From: Halieaceae bacterium UBA6060
GTDB taxonomy: Bacteria; Pseudomonadota; Gammaproteobacteria; Pseudomonadales; Halieaceae
Assembly: GCA_002428935.1 (NCBI GenBank)
Contig: DIYG01000140.1
Location: 1 to 11,807, forward strand
Reading direction: 5' to 3'
Length of the DNA stretch: 11,807 bases
Shown: in pieces, positions 6,109 through 11,807 of the stretch
How positions within the stretch are numbered: the first letter of the stretch is position 1
Layout of the letters: every line of letters begins with the position of its first letter
The notes under the pieces: model-generated
Database searches by the model: none
What the model saw: the letters and a program-made list of their open reading frames with translations, nothing else
What the model was told of the DNA's origin: nothing
Position numbers and translations under genes: made by a program

Positions 6109-7415
6109 TGACGGGATTTATGCATCAGCCCCTGCTAGAGGCCAGTCGCCGGGCACCCCATTGGCTCCAGTCGTTACAGGCTCGCGGCCTGTCGCACTGG
6201 GAGGGTAAGGCTCTGCCCACGCGACGATCGGAGCCCTGGAAGTACACCAGCTTACAGGCCCTACGAGACGACTACAGCCTCGTGGCGACGGGCGCCGTGG
6301 CACCTGCTGCCCTCCCAGAGGCTGTCGCAGCGGGTTTTGGCGGGCCACGCCTAGTATTCATTGATGGTGTTTATCAGGCGAGTTTGTCAACGACGCCGGA
6401 CTTCGAGGGTTTGTCTATCTGTCGCTTCGAAGATGCATCGAGCGAGCAGGCGGCCCGTATCGGCGAGCACTTGAACAGTAGCTTTGATCCCGAGGAGCAC
6501 CTCTTCGCCGCCCTCAATACGGCCCTCCTGAGCGACGGCGTTCTGGTGGAGCTCGCAGACAATGCCCAGCTTGATGAGCCCCTGGAAATTCTTTGGCTGA
6601 CGCAGGCGGCGGAAGCTCCGACGGCGATGACCCAGCGGCTTCTGGTCCTTGCCGGTCAAGGATCTCGCGGCTCTGTCGTGGAACACTTCGCGGACCTTCG
6701 TGGTGCCCAGGCGAGCTTTTGTAGTGGGGTCACGGAACTGTTTCTTGCGGCGAATGCCGATCTCACCTACTACCGTGTTCATGAAGAAGAGGGCGATGCG
6801 ATCCATATCGGTGGTGTCCACGCCCGCCTTGAACGCGACGCACGCCTGAACAGTTTTTATCTCGCCCTGGGCAGCGTCCTAAAGCGTCTGGATCTGGTGG
6901 TGGAACACGCTGGACCGGGTGCTCACGCTGACCTTAACGGTGTCTATCTGCCCCGCGGAGATGAACACACGGACTTCCACACCACCATCGAACACTCGGT
7001 ACCCCACTGTACCACCGATGAAGTGTTTCGCGGTATCGTCGCCGATCGTGCAACGGCGGTATTCAATGGGCGAATTCATATTCATCCAGATGCGCAAAAA
7101 ACCCGTGCGGAGCTGTCCAATCGCAACCTCCTAACAAGCGCCGAAGCTGAGGTGAACACCAAGCCGGAACTCGAAATCTACGCCGACGATGTGCAGTGCG
7201 CCCACGGTGCCACGGTGGCACAGCTCGACGAACTGGCTCTTCACTACCTGCGCACCCGCGGTGTATCCCGGGCGGAAGCGGAAGTGATGTTGAGCTTTGG
7301 TTTTGTCAACGAGCTTATCGATGGCATCGAGTTGGAATCCCTGCGTAGCTATCTGCGACCGCTACTGGCGGCTCGCTTTGCTCGTGACGAGAAGCTCGCG
7401 AGACATCTCCTATGA
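6108..7415 (+). CDS. sufD: Fe-S assembly scaffold subunit SufD
   Basis: This 435-residue SufD is the paralogue of SufB in the SufBC2D scaffold. The N-terminal LPTRRSEPWKYT (37-47) is a SufD hallmark. The beta-helix core ends in FNGRIHIHPDAQKT (319-332), NRNLL (338-342) and EVNTKPELEIYADDVQC (348-364). Cys364 and His366 (QCAHGAT) mark the region of the E. coli SufD histidine (His360) implicated with SufB Cys405 in cluster formation. The C-terminal helices (from about 373) contact SufC. It starts within the sufC stop and its own stop overlaps the sufS start by 4 nt (ATGA), so the C-D-S cistrons are tightly coupled. Another in-frame ATG at codon 5 (6120) is possible, but the coupled start is preferred. 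Confidence 0.97.
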   Translation: MTGFMHQPLLEASRRAPHWLQSLQARGLSHWEGKALPTRRSEPWKYTSLQALRDDYSLVATGAVAPAALPEAVAAGFGGPRLVFIDGVYQASLSTTPDFEGLSICRFEDASSEQAARIGEHLNSSFDPEEHLFAALNTALLSDGVLVELADNAQLDEPLEILWLTQAAEAPTAMTQRLLVLAGQGSRGSVVEHFADLRGAQASFCSGVTELFLAANADLTYYRVHEEEGDAIHIGGVHARLERDARLNSFYLALGSVLKRLDLVVEHAGPGAHADLNGVYLPRGDEHTDFHTTIEHSVPHCTTDEVFRGIVADRATAVFNGRIHIHPDAQKTRAELSNRNLLTSAEAEVNTKPELEIYADDVQCAHGATVAQLDELALHYLRTRGVSRAEAEVMLSFGFVNELIDGIELESLRSYLRPLLAARFARDEKLARHLL

Positions 7416-8665
7416 GCAGTTTGCAGGCGGTTGTCAGCGGAGGCTTTGATGCGGAGCGGGTGCGGAAAGACTTTCCCATCCTCGCCCAGACCATCAACGG
7501 TCAGCCACTGGTGTATCTGGACAACGCGGCGACCACGCAAAAGCCGAACGCGGTTATCGATGCCATCGCCGACTATTACCGGAATGACAATGCAAACGTG
7601 CATCGCGGCGCTCACAGCCTTTCGGATCGCGCTACTCGCCGCTTTGAGGATGCTCGAGACACCCTTGGGCGCTTCCTCAACAGCCCCAGCAGTCGGCAGA
7701 TTTTATGGACCCGAGGCACCACCGAGGCGATCAACCTGGTAGCTCATAGCTGGGGGCTGAGTAACCTCAAGGCGGGAGACCGGATACTGGTGTCCTGGCT
7801 TGAGCATCACTCCGACATCGTTCCCTGGCAGTTGATTGCCGCCCGGGTCGGCGCTGAAGTCCTGCCTATTCCTGTGACTGCCGATGCGGAGATTGATCTC
7901 GACGCCCTCGACGATCTTCTCGATGAGCGGGTTAAGTTGGTTGCTGTAAATCATGTCTCTAATGCCCTGGGCACCATCAACCCCATCACGGAGATAGGTA
8001 AGCGAGTCCACGATGCCGGTGCTTTGCTCCTCGTCGATGGAGCCCAGGCTGTTGGGCATTGGCCTGTCGATGTGCAGGATCTGGGTTGTGACTTCTACTG
8101 CCTGTCCGGGCACAAGCTTTTTGGACCCACAGGCATTGGCGTACTGTGGGGAAGCGAGGACTTACTTGAGGCAATGCCGCCTTTCCTCGGCGGTGGCGAG
8201 ATGATCGAGACCGTGACCTTCGCCGGCACGACTTTTAATTCCCTACCCTTTAAGTTTGAAGCGGGAACCCCGAATATAGCCGGTGCCATTGGCTTGGCGG
8301 CCGCTGTCGATTATCTGGCGGCGCTGGATCGAGTAGCGGCTGCGGCCCACGAAGAGCGGCTCCTCGATGCGACCGTGGAAGCGGCCGCTGCCGTGCCGGG
8401 CCTGCGCCGCATTGGCCACCCGCAGCGCAGCGCAGGGATATTCAGTTTCGTGCTTGAGGGCTGTCATCCCGCCGATGTCGGTATGCTTTTAGACGAACAG
8501 GGGATTGCCGTACGCACGGGCCATCATTGCGCACAGCCTCTTATGGCGCGCTTTGAAGTGCCCGGGACCGTGCGCGCTTCGTTTTCGATGTACAACACCT
8601 TCGATGACGTAGATCGCCTCGTTGATGGTTTAAAGCGCGCCCAGGCGCTATTCGGTCCGCGCTGA
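7412..8665 (+). CDS. sufS: Cysteine desulfurase SufS (group II)
   Basis: This 417-residue PLP-dependent cysteine desulfurase releases sulfur from L-cysteine and holds it as a persulfide for SufE. Visible signatures are YLDNAATTQKP (35-45), NVHRG (62-66), EHHSD (131-135) with the PLP-stacking His132/133, VDGAQ with Asp209 and Gln212, the PLP lysine Lys235 in SGHK, and the catalytic Cys373 in RTGHHCAQP. The short Cys loop and RTGHHCAQP motif place it with group II (SufS/CsdA) rather than IscS. Arg388 in the GTVRAS motif binds the substrate carboxylate. The start overlaps the sufD stop by 4 nt. About 20 residues precede the FPIL motif, a usual length for the family. Its partner sufE is the last gene of the same operon. 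Confidence 0.98.
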   Translation: MSSLQAVVSGGFDAERVRKDFPILAQTINGQPLVYLDNAATTQKPNAVIDAIADYYRNDNANVHRGAHSLSDRATRRFEDARDTLGRFLNSPSSRQILWTRGTTEAINLVAHSWGLSNLKAGDRILVSWLEHHSDIVPWQLIAARVGAEVLPIPVTADAEIDLDALDDLLDERVKLVAVNHVSNALGTINPITEIGKRVHDAGALLLVDGAQAVGHWPVDVQDLGCDFYCLSGHKLFGPTGIGVLWGSEDLLEAMPPFLGGGEMIETVTFAGTTFNSLPFKFEAGTPNIAGAIGLAAAVDYLAALDRVAAAAHEERLLDATVEAAAAVPGLRRIGHPQRSAGIFSFVLEGCHPADVGMLLDEQGIAVRTGHHCAQPLMARFEVPGTVRASFSMYNTFDDVDRLVDGLKRAQALFGPR

Positions 8666-8690
8666 CCGTGATCGGTGAAGGAGAGTTGTC

Positions 8691-9044
8691 ATGACTGTTG
8701 AAACCTTTGAACTTAGCCAACCGCTGCAGGTGACCGACGCGGCCGCCGAGCACTTTCGTCGCAAGTTGGATCGCGCGGGCAAAGACGCCGTGCGCATCAG
8801 TGTCCAGGAAAGCGGCTGTACGGGTTTCAAATACGTGCTCCAGGAAGTTGATGCCGCTGAGGGCGAAGATACGGAAATCGCACTAGCGAATGGCATCCGT
8901 GTGTTCATAGATGCCGGAGCTGTAGATTTTCTCCGCGGCACGGAGGTGGATCTCGCCCGGGAAGGCGTGAACAAGGTCCTGCGCTTTAACAACCCCAATG
9001 TCGTGGCCGAATGTGGTTGCGGCGAGAGTTTTAGCGTTAGCTGA
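8691..9044 (+). CDS. sufA: A-type Fe-S carrier (SufA/IscA/HesB family)
   Basis: This 117-residue A-type carrier has the three conserved cysteines that hold iron or a cluster: Cys43 in ESGCTGFKY, and Cys108 and Cys110 in AECGCGESF. The intervening V-F-I-D-A-G and D-L-A-R-E-G-V-N segments are also standard. The protein accepts clusters from the SufBCD scaffold and passes them to client apoproteins. A good ribosome-binding site (AAGGAGAG) precedes the ATG at 8691. It lies 25 bp after sufS and 2 bp before sufT. Sequence alone does not separate SufA from IscA or ErpA; the position within the suf operon suggests SufA. In E. coli the A-type gene opens the operon, whereas here it follows sufS. Confidence 0.93.
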   Translation: MTVETFELSQPLQVTDAAAEHFRRKLDRAGKDAVRISVQESGCTGFKYVLQEVDAAEGEDTEIALANGIRVFIDAGAVDFLRGTEVDLAREGVNKVLRFNNPNVVAECGCGESFSVS

Positions 9045-9046
9045 GC

Positions 9047-9589
9047 ATGTCTTCCCAGGAACGCACACTGCTAACGACACGGCGCGAAGTGCTGGGGCGT
9101 CTGGTGCCCGTCGGTGACCCGGTCACCGTGCCCGCCGACAGTTTCGTCACTCTCACGCAATCCCTAGGCGGAAACTACACGATCGTCTACAACGGCAATA
9201 TGGTTCGTATCGACGGTACCGATGCCGATGCCCTGGGGCTGGAGGGTCTAACCCTGTCCTTTGAGCCGCCCGCCGATGGGCGCATTGACGAGGCCCAGCT
9301 GTGGGAGGCACTCCATACGGTGTACGACCCGGAAATCCCCGTCGATCTGGTGAATTTGGGTCTGGTGTATGCCGTGGATGTAGATCAGGACGCAGGATCC
9401 GTGCAGGTCGCCATGACGCTCACAGCGCCGGGTTGCGGTATGGGGCCGGTGCTGGTGGGCGATGTGGAGCACCGTCTGCGCCTGGTGCCCTTTGTTAAGG
9501 ACGTGTCTGTGGACCTGGTGTTCGATCCGCCCTGGAGCCGCGAGATGATGTCGGAAGAGGCACAGCTCGAAACCGGGATGTTCTACTAG
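9047..9589 (+). CDS. sufT: Fe-S maturation protein SufT (MIP18/DUF59 family)
   Basis: This 180-residue SufT has two parts. An N-terminal extension of about 80 residues (conserved LTQSLGGNYT at 36-45, then NGNMVRIDG) precedes a MIP18/DUF59 domain from about 84 onward. That domain carries the motif DPEIPVDLVNLGLVY (94-108) and the conserved Cys130 in LTAPGC. The extended form is typical of proteins encoded within suf operons. SufT is an auxiliary factor for maturation of Fe-S proteins, shown in Gram-positive bacteria to matter most when demand is high; its exact step is not settled. Here it starts 2 bp after the A-type carrier stop, implying coupled translation and a shared role in cluster delivery. 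The closing DPPWSREMMSE stretch (160-170) is also characteristic. Confidence 0.94.
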   Translation: MSSQERTLLTTRREVLGRLVPVGDPVTVPADSFVTLTQSLGGNYTIVYNGNMVRIDGTDADALGLEGLTLSFEPPADGRIDEAQLWEALHTVYDPEIPVDLVNLGLVYAVDVDQDAGSVQVAMTLTAPGCGMGPVLVGDVEHRLRLVPFVKDVSVDLVFDPPWSREMMSEEAQLETGMFY

Positions 9590-9618
9590 GTTTTATCGGA
9601 CTCCCCATAAGCGCGACC

Positions 9619-10056
9619 ATGACTACCTCCCCGGCCCCCGCCAATCCCTTTGGCAATAGCATTAGCACTGCAGATATTGTCGAGAGTCTCGGCTTCTTTG
9701 ACAGTTGGGAAGATCGCTATCGCTACATCATCGACCTTGGGCGAGAACTTCCGGCCCTGCCAGAATCTCTGCGTACGGACGATCGTCTCGTAAGGGGCTG
9801 TCAAAGCCAGGTTTGGATCGACGTCAATGAAGACGACGAGCGTTTGCAGCTCGCCGTCGACAGCGACGCATTTATCGTCAAGGGTTTGTTGGCTGTGGTG
9901 CTAGCGGCCTACAACAACAAAACTCGCGAAGCCATCTTGGCCTTCGATATCGATACCTACTTCGAGGAACTCGGATTGATGCAGCATCTGTCTCCCACGC
10001 GAGGCAATGGTCTACGGGCGATGGTTGCTCGAATTCGCGAAGCTGCGTCAGACTGA
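9619..10056 (+). CDS. sufE: Sulfur-acceptor protein SufE
   Basis: This 145-residue SufE takes persulfide sulfur from SufS, stimulates its activity and hands the sulfur to SufB. The acceptor cysteine is Cys61 in LVRGCQSQVW (58-67), equivalent to Cys51 of E. coli. Other family features are FFDSWEDRYRYIIDLG (26-41), SDAFIVKGLLAVV (82-94) and the C-terminal HLSPTRGNGLRAM (123-135). The N-terminus is about 10 residues longer than in E. coli. It is the last gene of the operon, 29 bp after sufT. The ribosome-binding site before 9619 is poor, so the start could be a little different, but no better in-frame start is evident. Confidence 0.96.
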   Translation: MTTSPAPANPFGNSISTADIVESLGFFDSWEDRYRYIIDLGRELPALPESLRTDDRLVRGCQSQVWIDVNEDDERLQLAVDSDAFIVKGLLAVVLAAYNNKTREAILAFDIDTYFEELGLMQHLSPTRGNGLRAMVARIREAASD

Positions 10057-10075
10057 CTTTTAATAGAGTCGTATC

Positions 10076-10104
10076 CGCCGGGGTGAGAACACCCTACTAC
10101 GGCG
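10076..10104. other. Hairpin between the convergent sufE and porin genes
   Basis: The outer arms CGCCG/CGGCG (10076-10080/10100-10104) and inner arms GGGTG/CACCC (10081-10085/10090-10094) pair around an AGAA loop, with a 5-nt bulge (TACTA). The hairpin lies between two converging stop codons, where a shared terminator would be expected. Neither strand has a T-run directly after it, so it is at best a weak intrinsic terminator. Confidence 0.4.
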
Positions 10105-10132
10105 TCAGTTGATTCGGTCTGAGCCCAAAACC

Positions 10133-11500
10133 TCAAAACAGAATCTGCCCACGGATTACCACCGCAAGTCCATCTTGCTGCTCGCCGACGGGCTCGCGGG
10201 TTTCTCCGTAAACGACATTAATGCTGGTCTGCGTACGTCCGTAGGTGACGGTGCTACCCAGGGTTAGGGCCCGGTAGGCGTTCCAGCCGTTGATGTCGTC
10301 TTCACCACGGGTAATGGAGGTTCTCGCAAACACTTCCGCGGAAAACCGTCCCTTGGGCGTGTGGGGTGCGAGGATGCCCCAGCGCGGATTGTAGTTGCGG
10401 CTGTCCTGGGTCAGAAACCAACCTGCTTGAAAATAGACGCCGTGGCCAAAGCCATCCACGCCTCCGCCGTAGTAGGTGCTAAAACCCTCTGCCTGGAGAT
10501 GCAGGCGGCCCCGATTCATGGCCAGTTCTGCGGCAACGATGCCTTGCGTGTTGGCCTGGGGTGACGCCAGGTTTACGCGGTCCGCTTCGCGAACTTCCGG
10601 GCGGGGGCTGATGCGATTGAACTCGCCTTCGCGATAGGAGCCTGCCAGACCGACGTGAATGCCGCCTCGCTGATTTTTTCGCCCCGCTGTAATCCGCCCT
10701 GTGACCGCCACATCGGTAGCATGGGAGTCCTCGATATCGCTGGTGAACACACCTACGGAAGTGGTCATAAACGAGGTGTCTTCATCGAAGAGATCAAGCT
10801 TGCGCTCTTCGGCGGAGAGTTGAAAAGCCTTGTGTAAGCGCACCCCGCGACTTCGCCAACTGCCAAAGGCGCTTCCCGGTGCCGAGCGCTCCTGGGCCAT
10901 CTCGAACTTGTTTCCGGCCAGGAACTCCATGCCCATGGGCTCTTTCTGATTGCCCACGGTGATGGTAACCGGGGTGTTTGCTCGCTCAGATACCCAGCGC
11001 AGGTAGAGATCGCGCATGATGCCCGTGTCGAAGTCGTATTGGACCTTGAGTTCCCCCCAGTCATAGAGCTGGGCCCGAAAAATCCCTTCGAGCCGGCGAA
11101 AGCCGACGCCTTCGCGAGGCTCCCCGCCGTTTTGGCTGCTAAAGACATCGTCAAAGTTGTAGTAGTCGTACTGCATAGCGCCACCCATCCACAACTGCAG
11201 AGCGTTAAACAGAAGAACTCCGTCACCATCCATTACTGTGCGCAGAATGGTGGTGTCGTCGTGGAGTTCCCGCGTTGCTCGATCGTCTAGGAGGGTTGCG
11301 ACGGAGCTTTCTTCCTCATTGGTGCTACCGTCTCTCGTTGATTCCTTTGGGGATTGATCGGTCCCGGAGTTCGCGTCTGCTGGTGAAGGGCCTTGCGTAT
11401 CCTGAAATTGCTCGGCTAATACGGGCCCGCTTAAGGGCAAGGCGATGAGAATAAAAAAAGGGAGGCGAAGGCTCACGGTGTAGAAATGGGCGGACGTCAC
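10133..11500 (-). CDS. Outer-membrane beta-barrel porin, phosphate-selective porin O/P-like
   Basis: This 455-residue protein starts at GTG 11500. A signal peptide spans residues 1-29: a hydrophobic run LPFFILIALPL, then GPVLA, with probable cleavage before Glu30. The mature N-terminus is a low-complexity acidic/Ser/Thr stretch (about 30-68). From about residue 95 the sequence alternates polar and aromatic residues, as in a beta-barrel, and it ends in Phe (GQILF), the outer-membrane sorting residue. Segments such as LKVQYDFDTG, DLYLRW and ITVGNQKEPMGMEFL (near 190) resemble the Porin_O_P family (OprO/OprP type). Despite the family name, such proteins pass various anions and the substrate cannot be read here. 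An alternative GTG at codon 9 would give a tidier signal peptide; neither start has a clear ribosome-binding site. It converges on the suf operon, 76 bp from the sufE stop, and lies about 100 bp downstream of the hsp20 gene behind a terminator, so it is probably its own transcript. Confidence 0.8.
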   Translation of the reverse strand: MTSAHFYTVSLRLPFFILIALPLSGPVLAEQFQDTQGPSPADANSGTDQSPKESTRDGSTNEEESSVATLLDDRATRELHDDTTILRTVMDGDGVLLFNALQLWMGGAMQYDYYNFDDVFSSQNGGEPREGVGFRRLEGIFRAQLYDWGELKVQYDFDTGIMRDLYLRWVSERANTPVTITVGNQKEPMGMEFLAGNKFEMAQERSAPGSAFGSWRSRGVRLHKAFQLSAEERKLDLFDEDTSFMTTSVGVFTSDIEDSHATDVAVTGRITAGRKNQRGGIHVGLAGSYREGEFNRISPRPEVREADRVNLASPQANTQGIVAAELAMNRGRLHLQAEGFSTYYGGGVDGFGHGVYFQAGWFLTQDSRNYNPRWGILAPHTPKGRFSAEVFARTSITRGEDDINGWNAYRALTLGSTVTYGRTQTSINVVYGETREPVGEQQDGLAVVIRGQILF

Positions 11501-11553
11501 GACGATTAAGAAACGACCGATACGGTACCGGAATACACCGGGGCATAGAACGA

Positions 11554-11580
11554 AAAAAGCCGCCCGGAGGCGGCTTTTCG
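11554..11580 (-). terminator. Intrinsic terminator of the hsp20 gene
   Basis: A 6-bp GC stem (GCCGCC 11559-11564 with GGCGGC 11569-11574) closes on a CGGA loop and is extended by A/T pairs. On the minus strand it is followed by six T residues (11553-11558 read in complement), a classic Rho-independent terminator. It lies about 20 bp past the hsp20 stop and before the porin gene. It should separate the two minus-strand transcripts. Confidence 0.85.
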
Positions 11581-11599
11581 CAGTATTTAGCCTTAATGT

Positions 11600-11807
11600 T
11601 TAAGCCGCTTCCTGTTCCAGGAGCGCGCTTTGCGCATTCTCGATACTGATTTTGCGCGGCTTCATGGCTTCCGGCACTTCGCGCTCAAGGGCTACGTGCA
11701 GGAGTCCGTTCTCAAGGCGGGCGGCTACTACTTTGACATGCTCGGCCAACTGGAACTTACGTTCGAAGTTGCGCGCGGCGATGCCGCGATAGAGGTAGTT
11801 TCTGTCG
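11600..11807 (-). CDS. Small heat-shock protein Hsp20/IbpA-like, C-terminal fragment
   Basis: The minus-strand frame enters from the right edge and stops at 11600-11602, showing 68 C-terminal residues. NYLYRGIAARNFERKFQLAE belongs to the alpha-crystallin domain, in the form typical of proteobacterial IbpA/IbpB proteins. The next strand carries A-R-L-E-N-G-L-L-H (29-37), a hallmark of the family. The C-terminal tail has the I-x-I anchor as ISI (53-55) after KPRK, which docks neighbouring dimers in the oligomer. The protein would hold unfolded proteins in the cytoplasm during heat or other stress. The promoter, any RNA thermometer and the N-terminal arm lie outside the window. A clear intrinsic terminator follows the gene. 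Confidence 0.93.
   Translation of the reverse strand, partial: DRNYLYRGIAARNFERKFQLAEHVKVVAARLENGLLHVALEREVPEAMKPRKISIENAQSALLEQEAA

Noticed and set aside
1..11807. CRISPR array, defence system, prophage or toxin-antitoxin pair
   Set aside because: No regularly spaced repeats, integrase, phage genes or small paired toxin-antitoxin frames were seen. Almost all sequence is explained by metabolic, Fe-S assembly and envelope genes.

Overview
This is a GC-rich stretch (near 60% by eye) of a bacterial chromosome, most likely from a gammaproteobacterium. The evidence is an IscR with its cysteine ligands at the E. coli positions, SufB active residues at a constant offset from E. coli, an IbpA-like Hsp20 and a Porin_O_P-type outer-membrane protein. 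A marine terpene/lipid degrader such as the OM60/NOR5 (Halieaceae) group would fit, but that placement is only a guess.

Region 1 (1-2303, + strand) is the end of a catabolic operon. It holds the biotin-carrier tail of an acyl-CoA carboxylase alpha subunit, an SDR oxidoreductase of the PECR/AtuB-like type (8-nt overlap with the carboxylase), and an AtuD-like acyl-CoA dehydrogenase. Together they suggest breakdown of acyclic terpenoids or other methyl-branched acids, where dehydrogenation and carboxylation of branched acyl-CoAs alternate with beta-oxidation.

Region 2 (2310-2837, - strand) is a lone, divergent member of the hydrogenase maturation peptidase family (M52). It converges on the dehydrogenase with only 6 bp between the stop codons. 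No hydrogenase gene is visible in the window.

Region 3 (2838-3235) is a 398-bp gene-free stretch. It carries a near-consensus type 1 IscR operator, followed by about 275 bp that can fold into nested hairpins ahead of iscR.

Region 4 (3236-10056, + strand) is a complete SUF iron-sulfur cluster assembly operon: iscR-sufB-sufC-sufD-sufS-A-type carrier (sufA)-sufT-sufE. SufS and SufE supply sulfur, SufBCD is the scaffold with its ATPase, the A-type protein and SufT handle cluster transfer or maturation, and IscR senses cluster status and presumably controls the operon through the upstream operator. sufC/sufD and sufD/sufS overlap, while sufB and sufC are separated by an unusual 144-bp spacer.

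Region 5 (10057-11807) holds a convergent outer-membrane porin gene on the - strand. Beyond it is the 3' end of a small heat-shock protein gene, also on the - strand, with a clear intrinsic terminator between the two. I saw no tRNA, rRNA, CRISPR array or intact mobile element.
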